64,000 nt of DNA, taken from assembly GCF_019977335.1 (NCBI RefSeq), contig NZ_AP024653.1:2852001-2916000 (forward strand). The letters are read 5' to 3'. Position numbers and translations under genes: made by a program. Below are positions 53,151 to 61,644 of this stretch, one piece after another. Within the stretch, counting starts at the first letter, position 1. Each line of letters opens with the position of its first letter. Below the pieces are notes generated by a model. The model searched no databases, was not told the origin of the DNA, and saw only the letters and a list, made by a program, of their open reading frames with translations. The stretch comes from Arthrobacter sp. NicSoilB4 (GTDB lineage Bacteria > Actinomycetota > Actinomycetes > Actinomycetales > Micrococcaceae).

Positions 53151-53232
53151 CCCGCCATCCGGCCCGGCGCCGCGGCCGGCCACCGCAACCCAAACCATCC
53201 GTCCTGCGGGACACAACAAGGAGCACCACGCC

Positions 53233-53469
53233 ATGGCAGCAGAAGCAACGTCCAACCCCGACATCGAGGGCCTGAGCTACGAGGAGGCCCGTGAGCAGCT
53301 CGTCGGCGTCGTCAGCCGTCTGGAGGCCGGCGGGGCGAGCCTGGAAGAGTCCCTGGCACTCTGGGAACGCGGCGAGGCGCTGGCCAAACGCTGCGAAGAG
53401 TGGCTCGAGGGTGCCCGCAAGCGCCTGGCCGCAGCACGAGACCAGGCCGGCCAGGGCAGCCAGTTATAG
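53233..53469 (+). CDS. xseB: Exodeoxyribonuclease VII small subunit
   Basis: This 78-residue all-helical protein has the XseB pattern [20 protein letters not shown] followed by [15 protein letters not shown]. Several copies bind along the XseA C-terminus to form the nuclease. It starts 82 bases after xseA with an AAGGAGC ribosome site and is surely co-transcribed with it. The convergent PPK2 gene ends 22 bases beyond the stop; I see no terminator hairpin there. Confidence 0.95.
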   Translation: MAAEATSNPDIEGLSYEEAREQLVGVVSRLEAGGASLEESLALWERGEALAKRCEEWLEGARKRLAAARDQAGQGSQL

Positions 53470-53491
53470 GGTCTCGGCGAAGGCCGGACAG

Positions 53492-54346
53492 CTAGGAACG
53501 CCGCACCAGCTCAGATTCCATGTCGACGTCGAGCTCCGGGACGGGCCACTCAAGCGCCAGTCCCTCCAGCGCGTCCAGCAGCAATTGCTGGACGGCAATC
53601 CGGGCGTACCACTTCTTGTCGGCGGGGACAATGTGCCAGGGGGCGAGCTCGGAGCTCGTCTGTTCAAAAGCGGCCTGGTACGCGTCCATGTAATCTTCCC
53701 AAAAGGCACGTTCCTTGAGGTCGTTGCCGCTGTATTTCCACCTTTTCGCGGGATCTTCCAGCCGCGCCAGCAGCCGTTCCCGCTGCTCGTCCCGGCTGAT
53801 GTGCAGCATGACCTTGACGACTTTCGTTCCGGCGGCCGCCTGCCGGGCCTCGAATTCGTTGATGGCCCGGTACCGGCGCTCCAGTTCCTCGGCGTCCGCC
53901 CAACGATGCACGCGGTGGATCAGGACGTCCTCATAGTGGGAACGGTCGAAGACCCCCACCATTCCGGCCGCGGGCACTTCTTTTTCGATCCGCCAGAGGA
54001 AATCGTAGGACTGCTCTTCGGGCGTGGGTGCCTTGAAGGATTTCAGCTGCACGCCCTGCGGATTCATCTGGCCCATCACGTGATTGACGATGCCGCCCTT
54101 GCCCGCGGTGTCCATGGCCTGCAGGACCAGCAGCACGCGCTTCCTGCCACCGGTCCGGGACTCCGCAAAGAGCTGCTCCTGTAGCTGCGTGAGCTTGCCG
54201 TCGAGCTCGGCGAGCAGCGTCTCTCCGGCATCCTTGTCACCGGTGTAGCCCGGAGTGGAGTCCGGGTCGACATCGCGGAGCCTGAACTTCTTGCCTGCCT
54301 TCAGGATCTCGGAGGGGTGTTCGTCGAAGTCCACGAAATCTGCCAT
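53492..54346 (-). CDS. Polyphosphate kinase 2 family protein
   Basis: The 284-residue PPK2 enzyme has Walker A VLQAMDTAGKGG near residue 75-86, the following GVQLKSFKAPTPEEQSYDFL, Walker B VGVFDRSHYEDVL and the lid KRWKYSGNDLKERAFWEDY. These enzymes phosphorylate nucleoside mono- or diphosphates using polyphosphate. The YSGNDLKER spacing and single domain suggest the AMP- or nucleotide-using groups, but the class (I-III) cannot be fixed by eye. The ATG at 54346 is preferred over the preceding TTG codon. Its transcript likely begins in the 70-base gap after the aminotransferase gene or upstream of it. Confidence 0.9.
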   Translation of the reverse strand: MADFVDFDEHPSEILKAGKKFRLRDVDPDSTPGYTGDKDAGETLLAELDGKLTQLQEQLFAESRTGGRKRVLLVLQAMDTAGKGGIVNHVMGQMNPQGVQLKSFKAPTPEEQSYDFLWRIEKEVPAAGMVGVFDRSHYEDVLIHRVHRWADAEELERRYRAINEFEARQAAAGTKVVKVMLHISRDEQRERLLARLEDPAKRWKYSGNDLKERAFWEDYMDAYQAAFEQTSSELAPWHIVPADKKWYARIAVQQLLLDALEGLALEWPVPELDVDMESELVRRS

Positions 54347-54415
54347 CAAAGCCTCTTTCCGGTTCGGGCAGCCCTTCGACCGGATGTTCCTCCAGCCGCG
54401 CTGCTGAGCCCTAGG

Positions 54416-55636
54416 CTAGTTCCCCTTGTACCGGCTCAGGAAGTCCCCCATGCGGTTGATTGCCTCTTCAAGGTCCTTCACCAGCGGCAGGGTGACCATT
54501 CGGAAGTGGTCCGGGCGCACCCAGTTGAAGGCGCGGCCGTGCGAGACCAGGATCTTCTGCTCGCGCAGGAGGTCCAGGACGAACTTCTCATCGTCACGGA
54601 TGTGGTAGACCTCGGGGTCGAGCTTCGGGAAGAGGTACATGGCGCCCCGGGCCTGCTGGGTGCTGACCCCCGGCAGGGCGTTGAGCATGTCATAGGCCTT
54701 GTTGCGCTGCTCGAGCAGGCGCCCGCCGGGCAGGATGAGGTCGTTGATGCTCTGGTAGCCGCCGAGCGCCGTCTGGATCGCGTGCTGGGCTGGGACATTG
54801 GCGCACAGGCGCATGTTCGCGAGCAGGTTGATGCCCTCGAGGTAGTCCGCGGCGTCCTTCTTCGGCCCGGAGATGGCCATCCAGCCGGCCCGGTAGCCGC
54901 ACACCCGGTAGGCCTTGGACAGGCCGCTGAACGTCAGGCACAGGACATGGTCGCCGGTCAGGCTGGCCATGTTCACGTGGACGGCGTCCTCATAGAGGAT
55001 CTTCTCGTAGATCTCGTCGGCGAAGAGGACGAGTCCGTGCTTTTCGGCCAGGGCAACAATCTTCTTGAGGGTGTCCTCGGGATAGACGGCGCCGGTGGGG
55101 TTGTTGGGGTTGATCACCACGATGCCCTTGGTGCGGGGCGTGATCTTCGCTTCGAGGTCCTCCAGGTCCGGCTGCCAGCCCGAGTCCTCGTCACAGAGGT
55201 AGTGCACGGGCCGGCCGCCGGCGAGGGCCACGGAGGCGGTCCACAGCGGATAGTCCGGGGTGGGGATCAGGACCTCGTCGCCGTCGTCCAGGAGGGCCAT
55301 CAGGGACATCGTGATGAGTTCGCTGACGCCGTTGCCGAGATAGATGTCGTCGACGTGGATGTTCTGGATGCCGCGGGTCTGGTAGTACTGCGAGACGGCG
55401 GTGCGGGCGGAGAAAATGCCGCGGGAATCGCTGTAGCCCTGGGCATGCGGCAGGTGGCGGATCATGTCCACCAGGATCGCGTCCGGCGCTTCAAACCCGA
55501 ACGGGGCGGGGTTTCCGATGTTCAGTTTGAGGATGCGGTGACCCTCCGCCTCCATCTGCTGGGCGGCCTGAAGGATCGGTCCACGGATGTCGTAAAGGAC
55601 ATTATGAAGCTTGGTGGACTGCTTGAAATCTGCCAT
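54416..55636 (-). CDS. Alanine-type PLP-dependent aminotransferase (AlaT/AlaA-like)
   Basis: At 406 residues the protein begins with the pattern seen in AlaA/AlaT (LHNVLYDIRGPILQAAQQME). The pyridoxal lysine lies in FSGLSKAYRVCGYRAGW, and VINPNNPTGAVYP and FADEIYEKILYE bind the cofactor. These enzymes interconvert alanine/2-oxoglutarate with pyruvate/glutamate. It stands alone; the PPK2 gene follows after 69 bases. Substrate preference is inferred from overall resemblance. Confidence 0.88.
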   Translation of the reverse strand: MADFKQSTKLHNVLYDIRGPILQAAQQMEAEGHRILKLNIGNPAPFGFEAPDAILVDMIRHLPHAQGYSDSRGIFSARTAVSQYYQTRGIQNIHVDDIYLGNGVSELITMSLMALLDDGDEVLIPTPDYPLWTASVALAGGRPVHYLCDEDSGWQPDLEDLEAKITPRTKGIVVINPNNPTGAVYPEDTLKKIVALAEKHGLVLFADEIYEKILYEDAVHVNMASLTGDHVLCLTFSGLSKAYRVCGYRAGWMAISGPKKDAADYLEGINLLANMRLCANVPAQHAIQTALGGYQSINDLILPGGRLLEQRNKAYDMLNALPGVSTQQARGAMYLFPKLDPEVYHIRDDEKFVLDLLREQKILVSHGRAFNWVRPDHFRMVTLPLVKDLEEAINRMGDFLSRYKGN

Positions 55637-55720
55637 TCATCAAATATGCCATATGGAGGATGTACTTCCGCTGAGATCTGACTCACAGGGCCGTGCCGCC
55701 GTCACAGGCCGGAACACGCG

Positions 55721-55774
55721 CGACGGCGGCTGCCGCGCTCCCCCGGAACGGGAGGAGCGCGGCAGCCGCCGTCG
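55721..55774 (-). terminator. Terminator of the osmoprotectant transporter operon
   Basis: A perfect 20-bp stem (CGACGGCGGCTGCCGCGCTC with its complement) encloses a 14-base loop, 24 bases after the stop of the binding-protein gene. No T tract follows, but it is one of the strongest hairpins in the window. Confidence 0.8.
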
Positions 55775-55798
55775 CTGGTCAGAAGGCCGTGAGGTGTC

Positions 55799-56761
55799 TT
55801 ACTTGACCAGGCCCTTGTCCTTGAGCCAGGCCGCCGCAGCGTCCTTGGGGTTCTGCTTTTGGCTGCCGCTGACGGCCCGGTTGAGGTTGATGAGGTCCTC
55901 AGTGGTCAGGACCTTGGAGACGGCGTTCAGGGCTTCCTTCGCCTTGTCCGTCATCTTGGCCGTGTTGTACAGCGGGAGGACCTGCTGGGCGATGAAGTTG
56001 TTCTTCGGGTCCTCCAGCACCACCAGGTCGTTGTCCGCGATGGACGGGGTGGTGGTGTAGATGTCGGCGACCTGGACTTGGTCGGAGAGCAGGGCCTTCA
56101 GAGTGACGGCACCGCCGCCGTCGCTGAAGGGTTCCAGCTTCTTGGGCACGCAGTTGTAGTTCTTTTCGAGGCCCGGAAGGCCGTAGGCGCGTTCTGCGAA
56201 CGTCGCCGGTGCGCCCACCACGATTTCGCTGCAGACCTTGGCCAGGTCTTCGATCGACTTCAACTGGTACTTCTCAGCGGTGGCTTTCGTGACGACCATC
56301 GCGTCCTTGTCCTCGGCCTTGGAGGCCTCCAGCACGGCCAGTCCCTGCGGCAGCTTGCCCGGCAGGGCCTTGTAGATGTCCTCGGCCGAAACTTCCGTGG
56401 CGTCCTTGCTGACGTGCAGCAGCAGGTTTCCGCTGTAGTCGGGGATGACGTCCACCGATCCGTCCTGGACGGCCTTGAAGTAGACCTCGCGCGAACCGAT
56501 GTTCGGCTTGGTGCTCGCGGTAACGCCGGCTCCGTTGAGCGCCCCGGCGTAGACCTCTGCGATGATCTGGCTCTCCGGGAAATCGGCGGAACCGATCACC
56601 AGCGCCGAACCGGAACCGGAGGTGGCTCCGCCCGTTGCCGGTGCCGTGGACAGCGGATCGGATGAGCCTCCACACGCGGACAGTGCCATGGCCAGGCCGA
56701 CGCCGACGGCCAGGCCGCCGAATGCGCGCCTGCCAAGTGCTCGTTGGCGGGTTTCCTTCAT
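55799..56761 (-). CDS. Glycine betaine/osmoprotectant-binding lipoprotein (OpuAC/ProX-like)
   Basis: The 320-residue protein has a lipoprotein signal ending LSAC (Cys30) and a Ser/Gly/Thr linker. The binding domain starts IGSADFPESQIIAEVYAGAL, the standard opening of osmoprotectant receptors, and contains GSREVYFKAVQDGSVDVIPD, then YSGNLLLH. It captures betaine, choline or related solutes outside the cell. It is last in a four-gene operon and overlaps the permease gene by four bases. Confidence 0.92.
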   Translation of the reverse strand: MKETRQRALGRRAFGGLAVGVGLAMALSACGGSSDPLSTAPATGGATSGSGSALVIGSADFPESQIIAEVYAGALNGAGVTASTKPNIGSREVYFKAVQDGSVDVIPDYSGNLLLHVSKDATEVSAEDIYKALPGKLPQGLAVLEASKAEDKDAMVVTKATAEKYQLKSIEDLAKVCSEIVVGAPATFAERAYGLPGLEKNYNCVPKKLEPFSDGGGAVTLKALLSDQVQVADIYTTTPSIADNDLVVLEDPKNNFIAQQVLPLYNTAKMTDKAKEALNAVSKVLTTEDLINLNRAVSGSQKQNPKDAAAAWLKDKGLVK

Positions 56762-57504
56762 GACGTACCTCCTTGAACAACAGTCCCCGCGGGTACGGGG
56801 TCTGTGAGATCAACCGCAGCCTGCTGGCTCCGGTTTGGCTGGGAAGAGGCCCCCTGGGACAGGAACAGCCTCTGGATAAGGGCAAGGACAAGGTCGACGG
56901 CGATGGCCAGGGCGGCGATGAGCAGGGACCCGCCCAGCATCTGGGGGAAGTCGGAGAGCACCAGCCCGTCGAAGAGGTACCTGCCGAGGCCGCCGAGGTT
57001 GATGTATGCCACCACGGAAACAGTGGCGATGGCCTGGAGCACACCGGTGCGGAACCCGCCGTACATGACGGGCAGCGCGTTGGGGAACTCGGCGCGGAAG
57101 AGCACTTGGAGCTCGGTCATGCCCATGGCCCGCGCGGCGTCGACGACGTTCCGGTCCACGCTGGCGATGCCGGCGTACGTGCCGGCCAGCAGCGGCGGAA
57201 CGGTCAGGATCACGAGGGCCCAGATCGGCGGCATGAGCCCGATGCCGGCCAGCAGGACGAACAGCGTGAGCAGACCGAGGGTCGGCAGGGCGCGGAGGGC
57301 GCCGGCGACGGCCACCGCGGCCACCCGGCCGCGGCCTGTGTGCCCGACGTAGAGCCCGATGGGGACGGCGATGGCCGTGGCGATCACCATCACCAGGCTC
57401 GTGTAGAACAGATGCTCGGCGATGCGTGCCGGGATTCCGGCGCTGCCGGACCAGTTCGCGGGATCGGCGAGCCACGCGAAAGTCTCAGTGACGACGTTGC
57501 TCAT
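56758..57504 (-). CDS. Osmoprotectant ABC transporter permease
   Basis: The 248-residue permease has about five membrane helices and the coupling segment NVVDAARAMGMTELQVLF. The conserved ALPTLGLLTLFVLL and TYAGIASVD regions match OpuCB/OpuCD-type proteins. The start at 57504 (MSNVVTETFAWLADPANW) was chosen because it overlaps the previous gene's stop by four bases (ATGA); the open frame extends further but is not conserved. The C-terminal 35 residues are polar. Confidence 0.9.
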   Translation of the reverse strand: MSNVVTETFAWLADPANWSGSAGIPARIAEHLFYTSLVMVIATAIAVPIGLYVGHTGRGRVAAVAVAGALRALPTLGLLTLFVLLAGIGLMPPIWALVILTVPPLLAGTYAGIASVDRNVVDAARAMGMTELQVLFRAEFPNALPVMYGGFRTGVLQAIATVSVVAYINLGGLGRYLFDGLVLSDFPQMLGGSLLIAALAIAVDLVLALIQRLFLSQGASSQPNRSQQAAVDLTDPVPAGTVVQGGTS

Positions 57505-58241
57505 GCGTTTCCCCCTCCGGTCTTGGGACGCGCGAACCGCAACGCACCGGCAGCTGTGCCTGCCCTGTCCTGGCCGCCGGCTGATTCGCCGCCGCCGCCG
57601 GGTGCCGCCGCAGCGCGGGTCCACGGGGTCAGCAGCCGCTCCAGCAGGACGAGGACGGCGTCCATCAGCAGCGCGAGGATAAGGATGGCAATAATTCCCA
57701 CCACCACTTCGGTGACGAAGTCGCGTTGCATCCCGGAAGTAAAGAGCATGCCGAGGTTGCCGATGCCCAGCAGGGCCGCGACGCTGACCAGCGAGATGTT
57801 GCTGACCGAGACCACGCGCAGCCCGGCGAAAAGCACCGGCAGGGACAGCGGCAGATCGATCTGCAGGAAGCGGGCGAAGGGCTTGAACCCCATGGCCACG
57901 GCGGCCTGCCGGAGGTCCTCGTCCACCGAGTCAAAAGCGTCCAGGGTGGCGCGCACCAGCAGGGCGACGGCGTAGATCGTCAGGGCCACCACGACGTTGA
58001 CAGGGTCCAGGATCCTGGTTCCGAGGACGGTCGGCAGGATGATGAAAAGTGCCAGGGACGGGATGGTGTACAGCAGGGAGGACGCCGTCAGGACCACGGA
58101 CCGGAGCCCGCGGCTCTGCCGGGCGAGCTGCGCCAGCGGGACGGCAATGAGCACACCGAAGATCATCGGCAGGATGGCCAGGACGAGGTGCTGGCCCGCG
58201 AGGCTGAAGACCTGGGCGCTGTTGGCCAGGAACCATTCCAT
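57501..58241 (-). CDS. Osmoprotectant ABC transporter permease (second subunit)
   Basis: This 246-residue permease begins MEWFLANSAQVFSLAGQHLV and has the coupling segment EDLRQAAVAMGFKPFARFL. SLLYTIPSLALFIILP is the region equivalent to ALPTLG in its partner. With the 56758 permease it forms the membrane channel. A Gly/Ala-rich tail of about 40 residues follows the last helix. Its ATG overlaps the ATPase stop by one base (TGATG), so the two are translationally coupled. Confidence 0.9.
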   Translation of the reverse strand: MEWFLANSAQVFSLAGQHLVLAILPMIFGVLIAVPLAQLARQSRGLRSVVLTASSLLYTIPSLALFIILPTVLGTRILDPVNVVVALTIYAVALLVRATLDAFDSVDEDLRQAAVAMGFKPFARFLQIDLPLSLPVLFAGLRVVSVSNISLVSVAALLGIGNLGMLFTSGMQRDFVTEVVVGIIAILILALLMDAVLVLLERLLTPWTRAAAAPGGGGESAGGQDRAGTAAGALRFARPKTGGGNA

Positions 58242-59344
58242 CAGAGCGCGCCCTGGCGAATATGGCGGTCCGACTCAATCACGGCCAGGACTTCTTCGGC
58301 CGTGATGACCCCGGCCACCCGGCCGTCCGCGTCCACTGCGACACCGAGCCCGGAAGGCGAAGACAGTGCCGCGTCGAGGGCTCGGCGTAGCGTGTCGCCC
58401 TTCCGGAACAGGGAACCGCCGGGAACCGTCGCGGAACCCTTGCCCGGACCCGCCCAGCCAAGGGGACGAAGGCCGTCATCGACCACCAGCTGCCACTCGC
58501 CCGAGGCGTTGCCGCCATGCTCAAGTTCGGCCGGCGTGATCGTCCGCGCCGGGTGCACTGTGACGCCGTCGGACGGGCTGAAGCCCAGATGCCGGAACCC
58601 GCGGTCCCGGCCCACGAACGATGCCACGAAGTCGTTGGCCGGTGCGCGCAGAATTTCCTCCGGCGTGGCGTACTGGGCGAGTTTTCCGCCGAGGCCGAAG
58701 ACTGCCACCTTGTCCCCCAGGATGGTGGCCTCGTCAATGTCGTGGGTGACGAAAACGATGGTCTTGGCCAGGTCCCGCTGGAGCCGGAGAAGTTCCCGCT
58801 GCAGTTCGTCGCGGACCACGGGGTCAACGGCGCTGAAGGGCTCATCCATGAGCAGCACGGGAGGGTCCGCGGCGAGAGCGCGTGCCACTCCGACGCGCTG
58901 CTGCTGGCCGCCGGAAAGCTGTGAGGGGTACCGTTTACCCAGTCCGGACGCCAGCCCGACGACGTCGAGCAGCTCTTGCGCGCGCTTGCGCGCCTCGGCC
59001 TTGGAGACGCCGTTGAGCCGGGGCACGGTGGCGATGTTGTCCAGCACGGAACGGTGCGGCATCAGTCCGGAGGACTGCATCACATAGCCCATGGAGCGGC
59101 GCAGCTTAGCCGCCGGCACCGAGGTGACGTCCTCGCCGGCGACGGTGATGGTCCCGGACGTCGGCTCAACCATGCGGTTGATCATCCGCAAGGACGTGGT
59201 CTTGCCGCAGCCCGACGGCCCGACGAAGACCGTGATGGCCCCCTTGTCGATGGACATGGTCAGTCCATCCACCGCAGCCTGCCCGCTCTGGTACTGCTTG
59301 GTGACGCTCTGGAACTCGATCATGGCTTCAGCCATTCCGGGCAT
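58241..59344 (-). CDS. Osmoprotectant ABC transporter ATP-binding protein with C-terminal CBS-like region
   Basis: The 367-residue ATPase has Walker A GPSGCGKTT, signature [15 protein letters not shown], Walker B LLMDEPFSAVD and the switch His in VFVTHDIDEA. From about residue 240 a degenerate CBS pair follows, ending GVAVDADGRVAGVITAEEVL. In OpuA-type transporters, CBS domains sense ionic strength and switch uptake on. Three nearby ATGs (59344, 59335, 59323) are possible starts; the conserved part begins at MIEFQSVTKQY. It is the first gene of the operon. Confidence 0.92.
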   Translation of the reverse strand: MPGMAEAMIEFQSVTKQYQSGQAAVDGLTMSIDKGAITVFVGPSGCGKTTSLRMINRMVEPTSGTITVAGEDVTSVPAAKLRRSMGYVMQSSGLMPHRSVLDNIATVPRLNGVSKAEARKRAQELLDVVGLASGLGKRYPSQLSGGQQQRVGVARALAADPPVLLMDEPFSAVDPVVRDELQRELLRLQRDLAKTIVFVTHDIDEATILGDKVAVFGLGGKLAQYATPEEILRAPANDFVASFVGRDRGFRHLGFSPSDGVTVHPARTITPAELEHGGNASGEWQLVVDDGLRPLGWAGPGKGSATVPGGSLFRKGDTLRRALDAALSSPSGLGVAVDADGRVAGVITAEEVLAVIESDRHIRQGAL

Positions 59345-59666
59345 ACCTAACTGTTGGAGGCAACATCGGACAGTCCAGCCAACTGATCATAGACACGCCG
59401 ATTTTTGGCTGTAAAGCACGTAGAACCCAGCCTAACCAGCGCAGCTGACAAAGTCAGGGACATTGTCAAGGGCACTGTGGCTGACGTAGCTATTCGGTGC
59501 CCCGCCGAAGATGGATGGGCGCCGCCCCGGAACAACTTCCGACGCGGCACCCTTCCGCCACCTGACAGGGAGCGTCAACTATGCAACGGGGGGTCACCTA
59601 GCGCCCATTCGAGGGGTCGTAATCGGCCGTAAGTGACCCCGCGTTGTTTCTCGGCGCTCCGCCCGG
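59345..59666 (-). promoter_or_regulatory. Upstream region of the osmoprotectant operon
   Basis: This 322-base gap has no gene. CTGAC-AAA-GTCAG (59445-59457) and GACATTGTC (59459-59467) are adjacent short palindromes. TTGACA on the minus strand (59464-59469) looks like a -35, but the nearest TAGGCT (59429-59434) is 29 bases away, too far for a normal pair. The palindromes may be operator sites. A separate large inverted repeat lies at 59584-59646. Confidence 0.35.
59584..59646. repeat. 17-bp inverted repeat after rsgA
   Basis: CAACGGGGGGTCACCTA (59584-59600) and TAAGTGACCCCGCGTTG (59630-59646) are inverted copies with 15 of 17 positions matching and a 29-base centre. It lies 21 bases after the rsgA stop and could act as its terminator, but the even two-sided arms look more like a repetitive palindromic element. 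Confidence 0.6.
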
Positions 59667-60869
59667 TCAGTGGGCCCGCCGGCCGCCTTCTGAACCCCCG
59701 CCCCGGCCCTTGCTGCCACGCTTCGCCCGCTGCTGTTCGGCCGCCTCGTGGTTATCGCGTTCAGCCGCGCGCTGGCTCTTGCCGCCGGCCGATATTTTCT
59801 GGTGCCATTCCCGCGCGTAGGCGCGGCGGGCTGCCGAATCGTGCCGGCGGGCCAGGGCGGCGAGTTCGCGCTGGAGTTTCAGGTAGCTGGCCCAGCGGCG
59901 GTCATCCAAGGTTCCGTCCGCGATCGCGGCCTGCACGGCGCAGCCGGGTTCGCTGCCGTGCGCACAGTCCGAGAACCGGCACTGCCCGAAGAGATCCTCG
60001 AGGTCGCCGAACATGTCCGCCATGCCGCTATCAGCGTCGAACAGCCCGAAACCGCGCACGCCCGGGGTGTCCATCAGCAAGGCGCCGTCCGGCAGGGGCA
60101 CGAGTTCGCGTGACGTGGTGGTGTGTTTGCCTTTTCCGTCGCCGGCCCGCACTGCCCCGGTTTCCTGCACGTCGACGCCGACGAGGGCGTTGATGAGCGT
60201 GGATTTGCCGGCACCCGAGGGCCCCAGCAGCACGAGGGTGCCACCGGGCGGAAGATGGCCCAGCAGCTCTTCGAGGCCGTCGCCTTGTTCCGCGGAGGTG
60301 GTGACCACCGCGACGCCGGCAGCCTGCAGAATCACCTTGCCGACAACGTCATCCGCAACGTCTGCGAGGTCCGCTTTGGTGATGATGACGAGGGGCGTGG
60401 CGCCCGAGTCCCAGGCCGCGACCAGGGTGCGTTCGAGCCGGTTGTGGGTGAGGGGCCGGTCCACGGGCACCACGACGCCGACGATGTCCATGTTGGCACC
60501 GAGTACCTGCGACTCCGACGAGGATTCGAAGGCGCGTTTGCGGCTCAGCTCGGAGTGGCGCGGCAGAATCCCCGTGATGGCGGGCTCCCCCGCGTTATTG
60601 GATCCCAGCCAGACCCAGTCCCCCGTGGCCGGCATCTCCCCGGTGCTGGGATAAGGCAGGTGGAGGATCGAATCGTGCGCCGCAACCAGGACCAGGTTGC
60701 GGTCCACACGGATGACCCTGCCCGCGCCGGTGCCGCCCGGCACGGCGTGGGCCGCGAAGCGCTCCGCTACGGAGGCGGTGAAACCGTAGCCGGCTGGACC
60801 CTCGGGAAGGTTGTTGGAGCTGGTGTGGGTGGCGCCGGAAGCGCCTTGACGTGCAAGAAAAGTAGTCAA
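59667..60869 (-). CDS. rsgA: Ribosome small-subunit biogenesis GTPase RsgA
   Basis: The 400-residue protein is a circularly permuted GTPase. An N-terminal OB-like domain comes first, then G4 TKADL, G1 GPSGAGKST and G3 DTPG. The zinc motif CRFSDCAHGSEPGC follows. The C-terminus is a long basic tail, KSQRAAERDNHEAAEQQRAK and beyond, likely for RNA binding. RsgA checks maturation of the 30S subunit decoding centre. The start is TTG with AAAGGG upstream. A 26-codon ORF with a strong ribosome site lies 65 bases before it. Confidence 0.93.
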   Translation of the reverse strand: MTTFLARQGASGATHTSSNNLPEGPAGYGFTASVAERFAAHAVPGGTGAGRVIRVDRNLVLVAAHDSILHLPYPSTGEMPATGDWVWLGSNNAGEPAITGILPRHSELSRKRAFESSSESQVLGANMDIVGVVVPVDRPLTHNRLERTLVAAWDSGATPLVIITKADLADVADDVVGKVILQAAGVAVVTTSAEQGDGLEELLGHLPPGGTLVLLGPSGAGKSTLINALVGVDVQETGAVRAGDGKGKHTTTSRELVPLPDGALLMDTPGVRGFGLFDADSGMADMFGDLEDLFGQCRFSDCAHGSEPGCAVQAAIADGTLDDRRWASYLKLQRELAALARRHDSAARRAYAREWHQKISAGGKSQRAAERDNHEAAEQQRAKRGSKGRGGGSEGGRRAH

Positions 60870-60934
60870 CGAAAACCCTTTGATGGGCCCCGGTGCACGT
60901 GCCGCGCTGCGGGTGGAACCTGGCAGCGGTTGGG

Positions 60935-61015
60935 CTAGTCGGTGCTGATGGCCGGGGCAGGAATAATGACGTGGCTGATGTTGGCGCGCAGTGCGCCCAG
61001 GACTGTTGCAGTCAT
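60935..61015 (-). CDS. Possible 26-residue leader peptide upstream of rsgA
   Basis: An ATG at 61015 opens a 26-codon frame (MTATVLGALRANISHVIIPA, then PAISTD). It is preceded by GGGGAGGTGGAG, the best Shine-Dalgarno in this part of the window, five to six bases from the ATG. The peptide has no recognisable domain; it is mildly hydrophobic with an Ile-Ile and a Pro-Ala-Pro-Ala stretch. Such an arrangement suggests a translated leader controlling rsgA, or a small protein in its own right. Expression is not proven. Confidence 0.4.
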   Translation of the reverse strand: MTATVLGALRANISHVIIPAPAISTD

Positions 61016-61068
61016 CGTCTCCACCTCCCCGTTATCCGTGCTCCACCCGGTTGTTGGGTGCCGGTTCC

Positions 61069-61125
61069 GCCGGGGGCATCCCCCGGCAGCTTCCTCAGAA
61101 TAGCGGGACCCGGCCGGCCTGGCTA
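61069..61125 (-). promoter_or_regulatory. Candidate rsgA leader promoter and initial hairpin
   Basis: On the minus strand TAGCCA (61120-61125) and TATTCT (61097-61102) are 17 bases apart and form a reasonable promoter. Transcription would start near 61090. The first transcribed bases include GCCGGGGG paired with CCCCCGGC (61069-61087) around a three-base loop, then the leader ORF. Confidence 0.45.
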
Positions 61126-61146
61126 GGGATCTGGCCAGGGAACCTG

Positions 61147-61599
61147 TCAGGAAAGATTGCCGTCGAACGGCCTCTCCCGATAGAGCCGGAGCGCCACGTC
61201 GACGAGCGAGACCTTGTTCAGCCCGTCGATTTCAGCCAGCGGGATCCAGGCCGCGTGCGTCGTGCTGCCATTCACCTCGTGCCGCAGTTCTCCGCCGGTG
61301 ATGGTCGCCTCGTAGATCAGCCTGAGGGACTGGAAGTCCCGTTCACCGCCGTCGATCCGGATTTCCGCCGGCCAGTGCCCGACGTCGACCCCCAGCATGG
61401 TGCCGACCTCGGCGTGGTACCCGGTTTCCTCGTGGATTTCCCGGCGGCACCCGTCAACCGGGTGCTCGCCCAGGTCCAGGCCGCCGCCCGGCAGGGTCCA
61501 GCCCTCCTTGCCGCCCTGCTTCCAGTACGCCAACAGAAGGGCGCCGTCGCGGATGATGACCGCGTAGGCAGCGGGACGGGTGTCAAAGTTCAGGCTCAT
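61147..61599 (-). CDS. NUDIX hydrolase
   Basis: The 150-residue protein has a complete NUDIX box, GLDLGEHPVDGCRREIHEET followed by Gly-Tyr, matching G-x5-E-x7-REU-x-EE-x-GU. It hydrolyses a nucleoside diphosphate linked to another group; the substrate is open (mutagenic nucleotides, ADP-ribose, sugar nucleotides). AYAVIIRDGALLLAYW is the first strand. The kinase gene lies 45 bases upstream on the same strand, so the two may be co-transcribed. Confidence 0.9.
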   Translation of the reverse strand: MSLNFDTRPAAYAVIIRDGALLLAYWKQGGKEGWTLPGGGLDLGEHPVDGCRREIHEETGYHAEVGTMLGVDVGHWPAEIRIDGGERDFQSLRLIYEATITGGELRHEVNGSTTHAAWIPLAEIDGLNKVSLVDVALRLYRERPFDGNLS

Positions 61600-61644
61600 C
61601 CCTCAAGGGTAGTGGCCGGACGGTGGCGTAGTCCGGAGGCCGCG

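Noticed and set aside
59429..59469. TTGACA and TAGGCT as a promoter for the osmoprotectant operon
   Set aside because: Each hexamer is good but they are 29 bases apart, so they cannot be one promoter; recorded only as part of the region.
59405..59632. 75-codon plus-strand frame upstream of the osmoprotectant operon
   Set aside because: It has a TTG start without ribosome site, crosses palindromic regulatory sequence and has no protein-like pattern in its second half.
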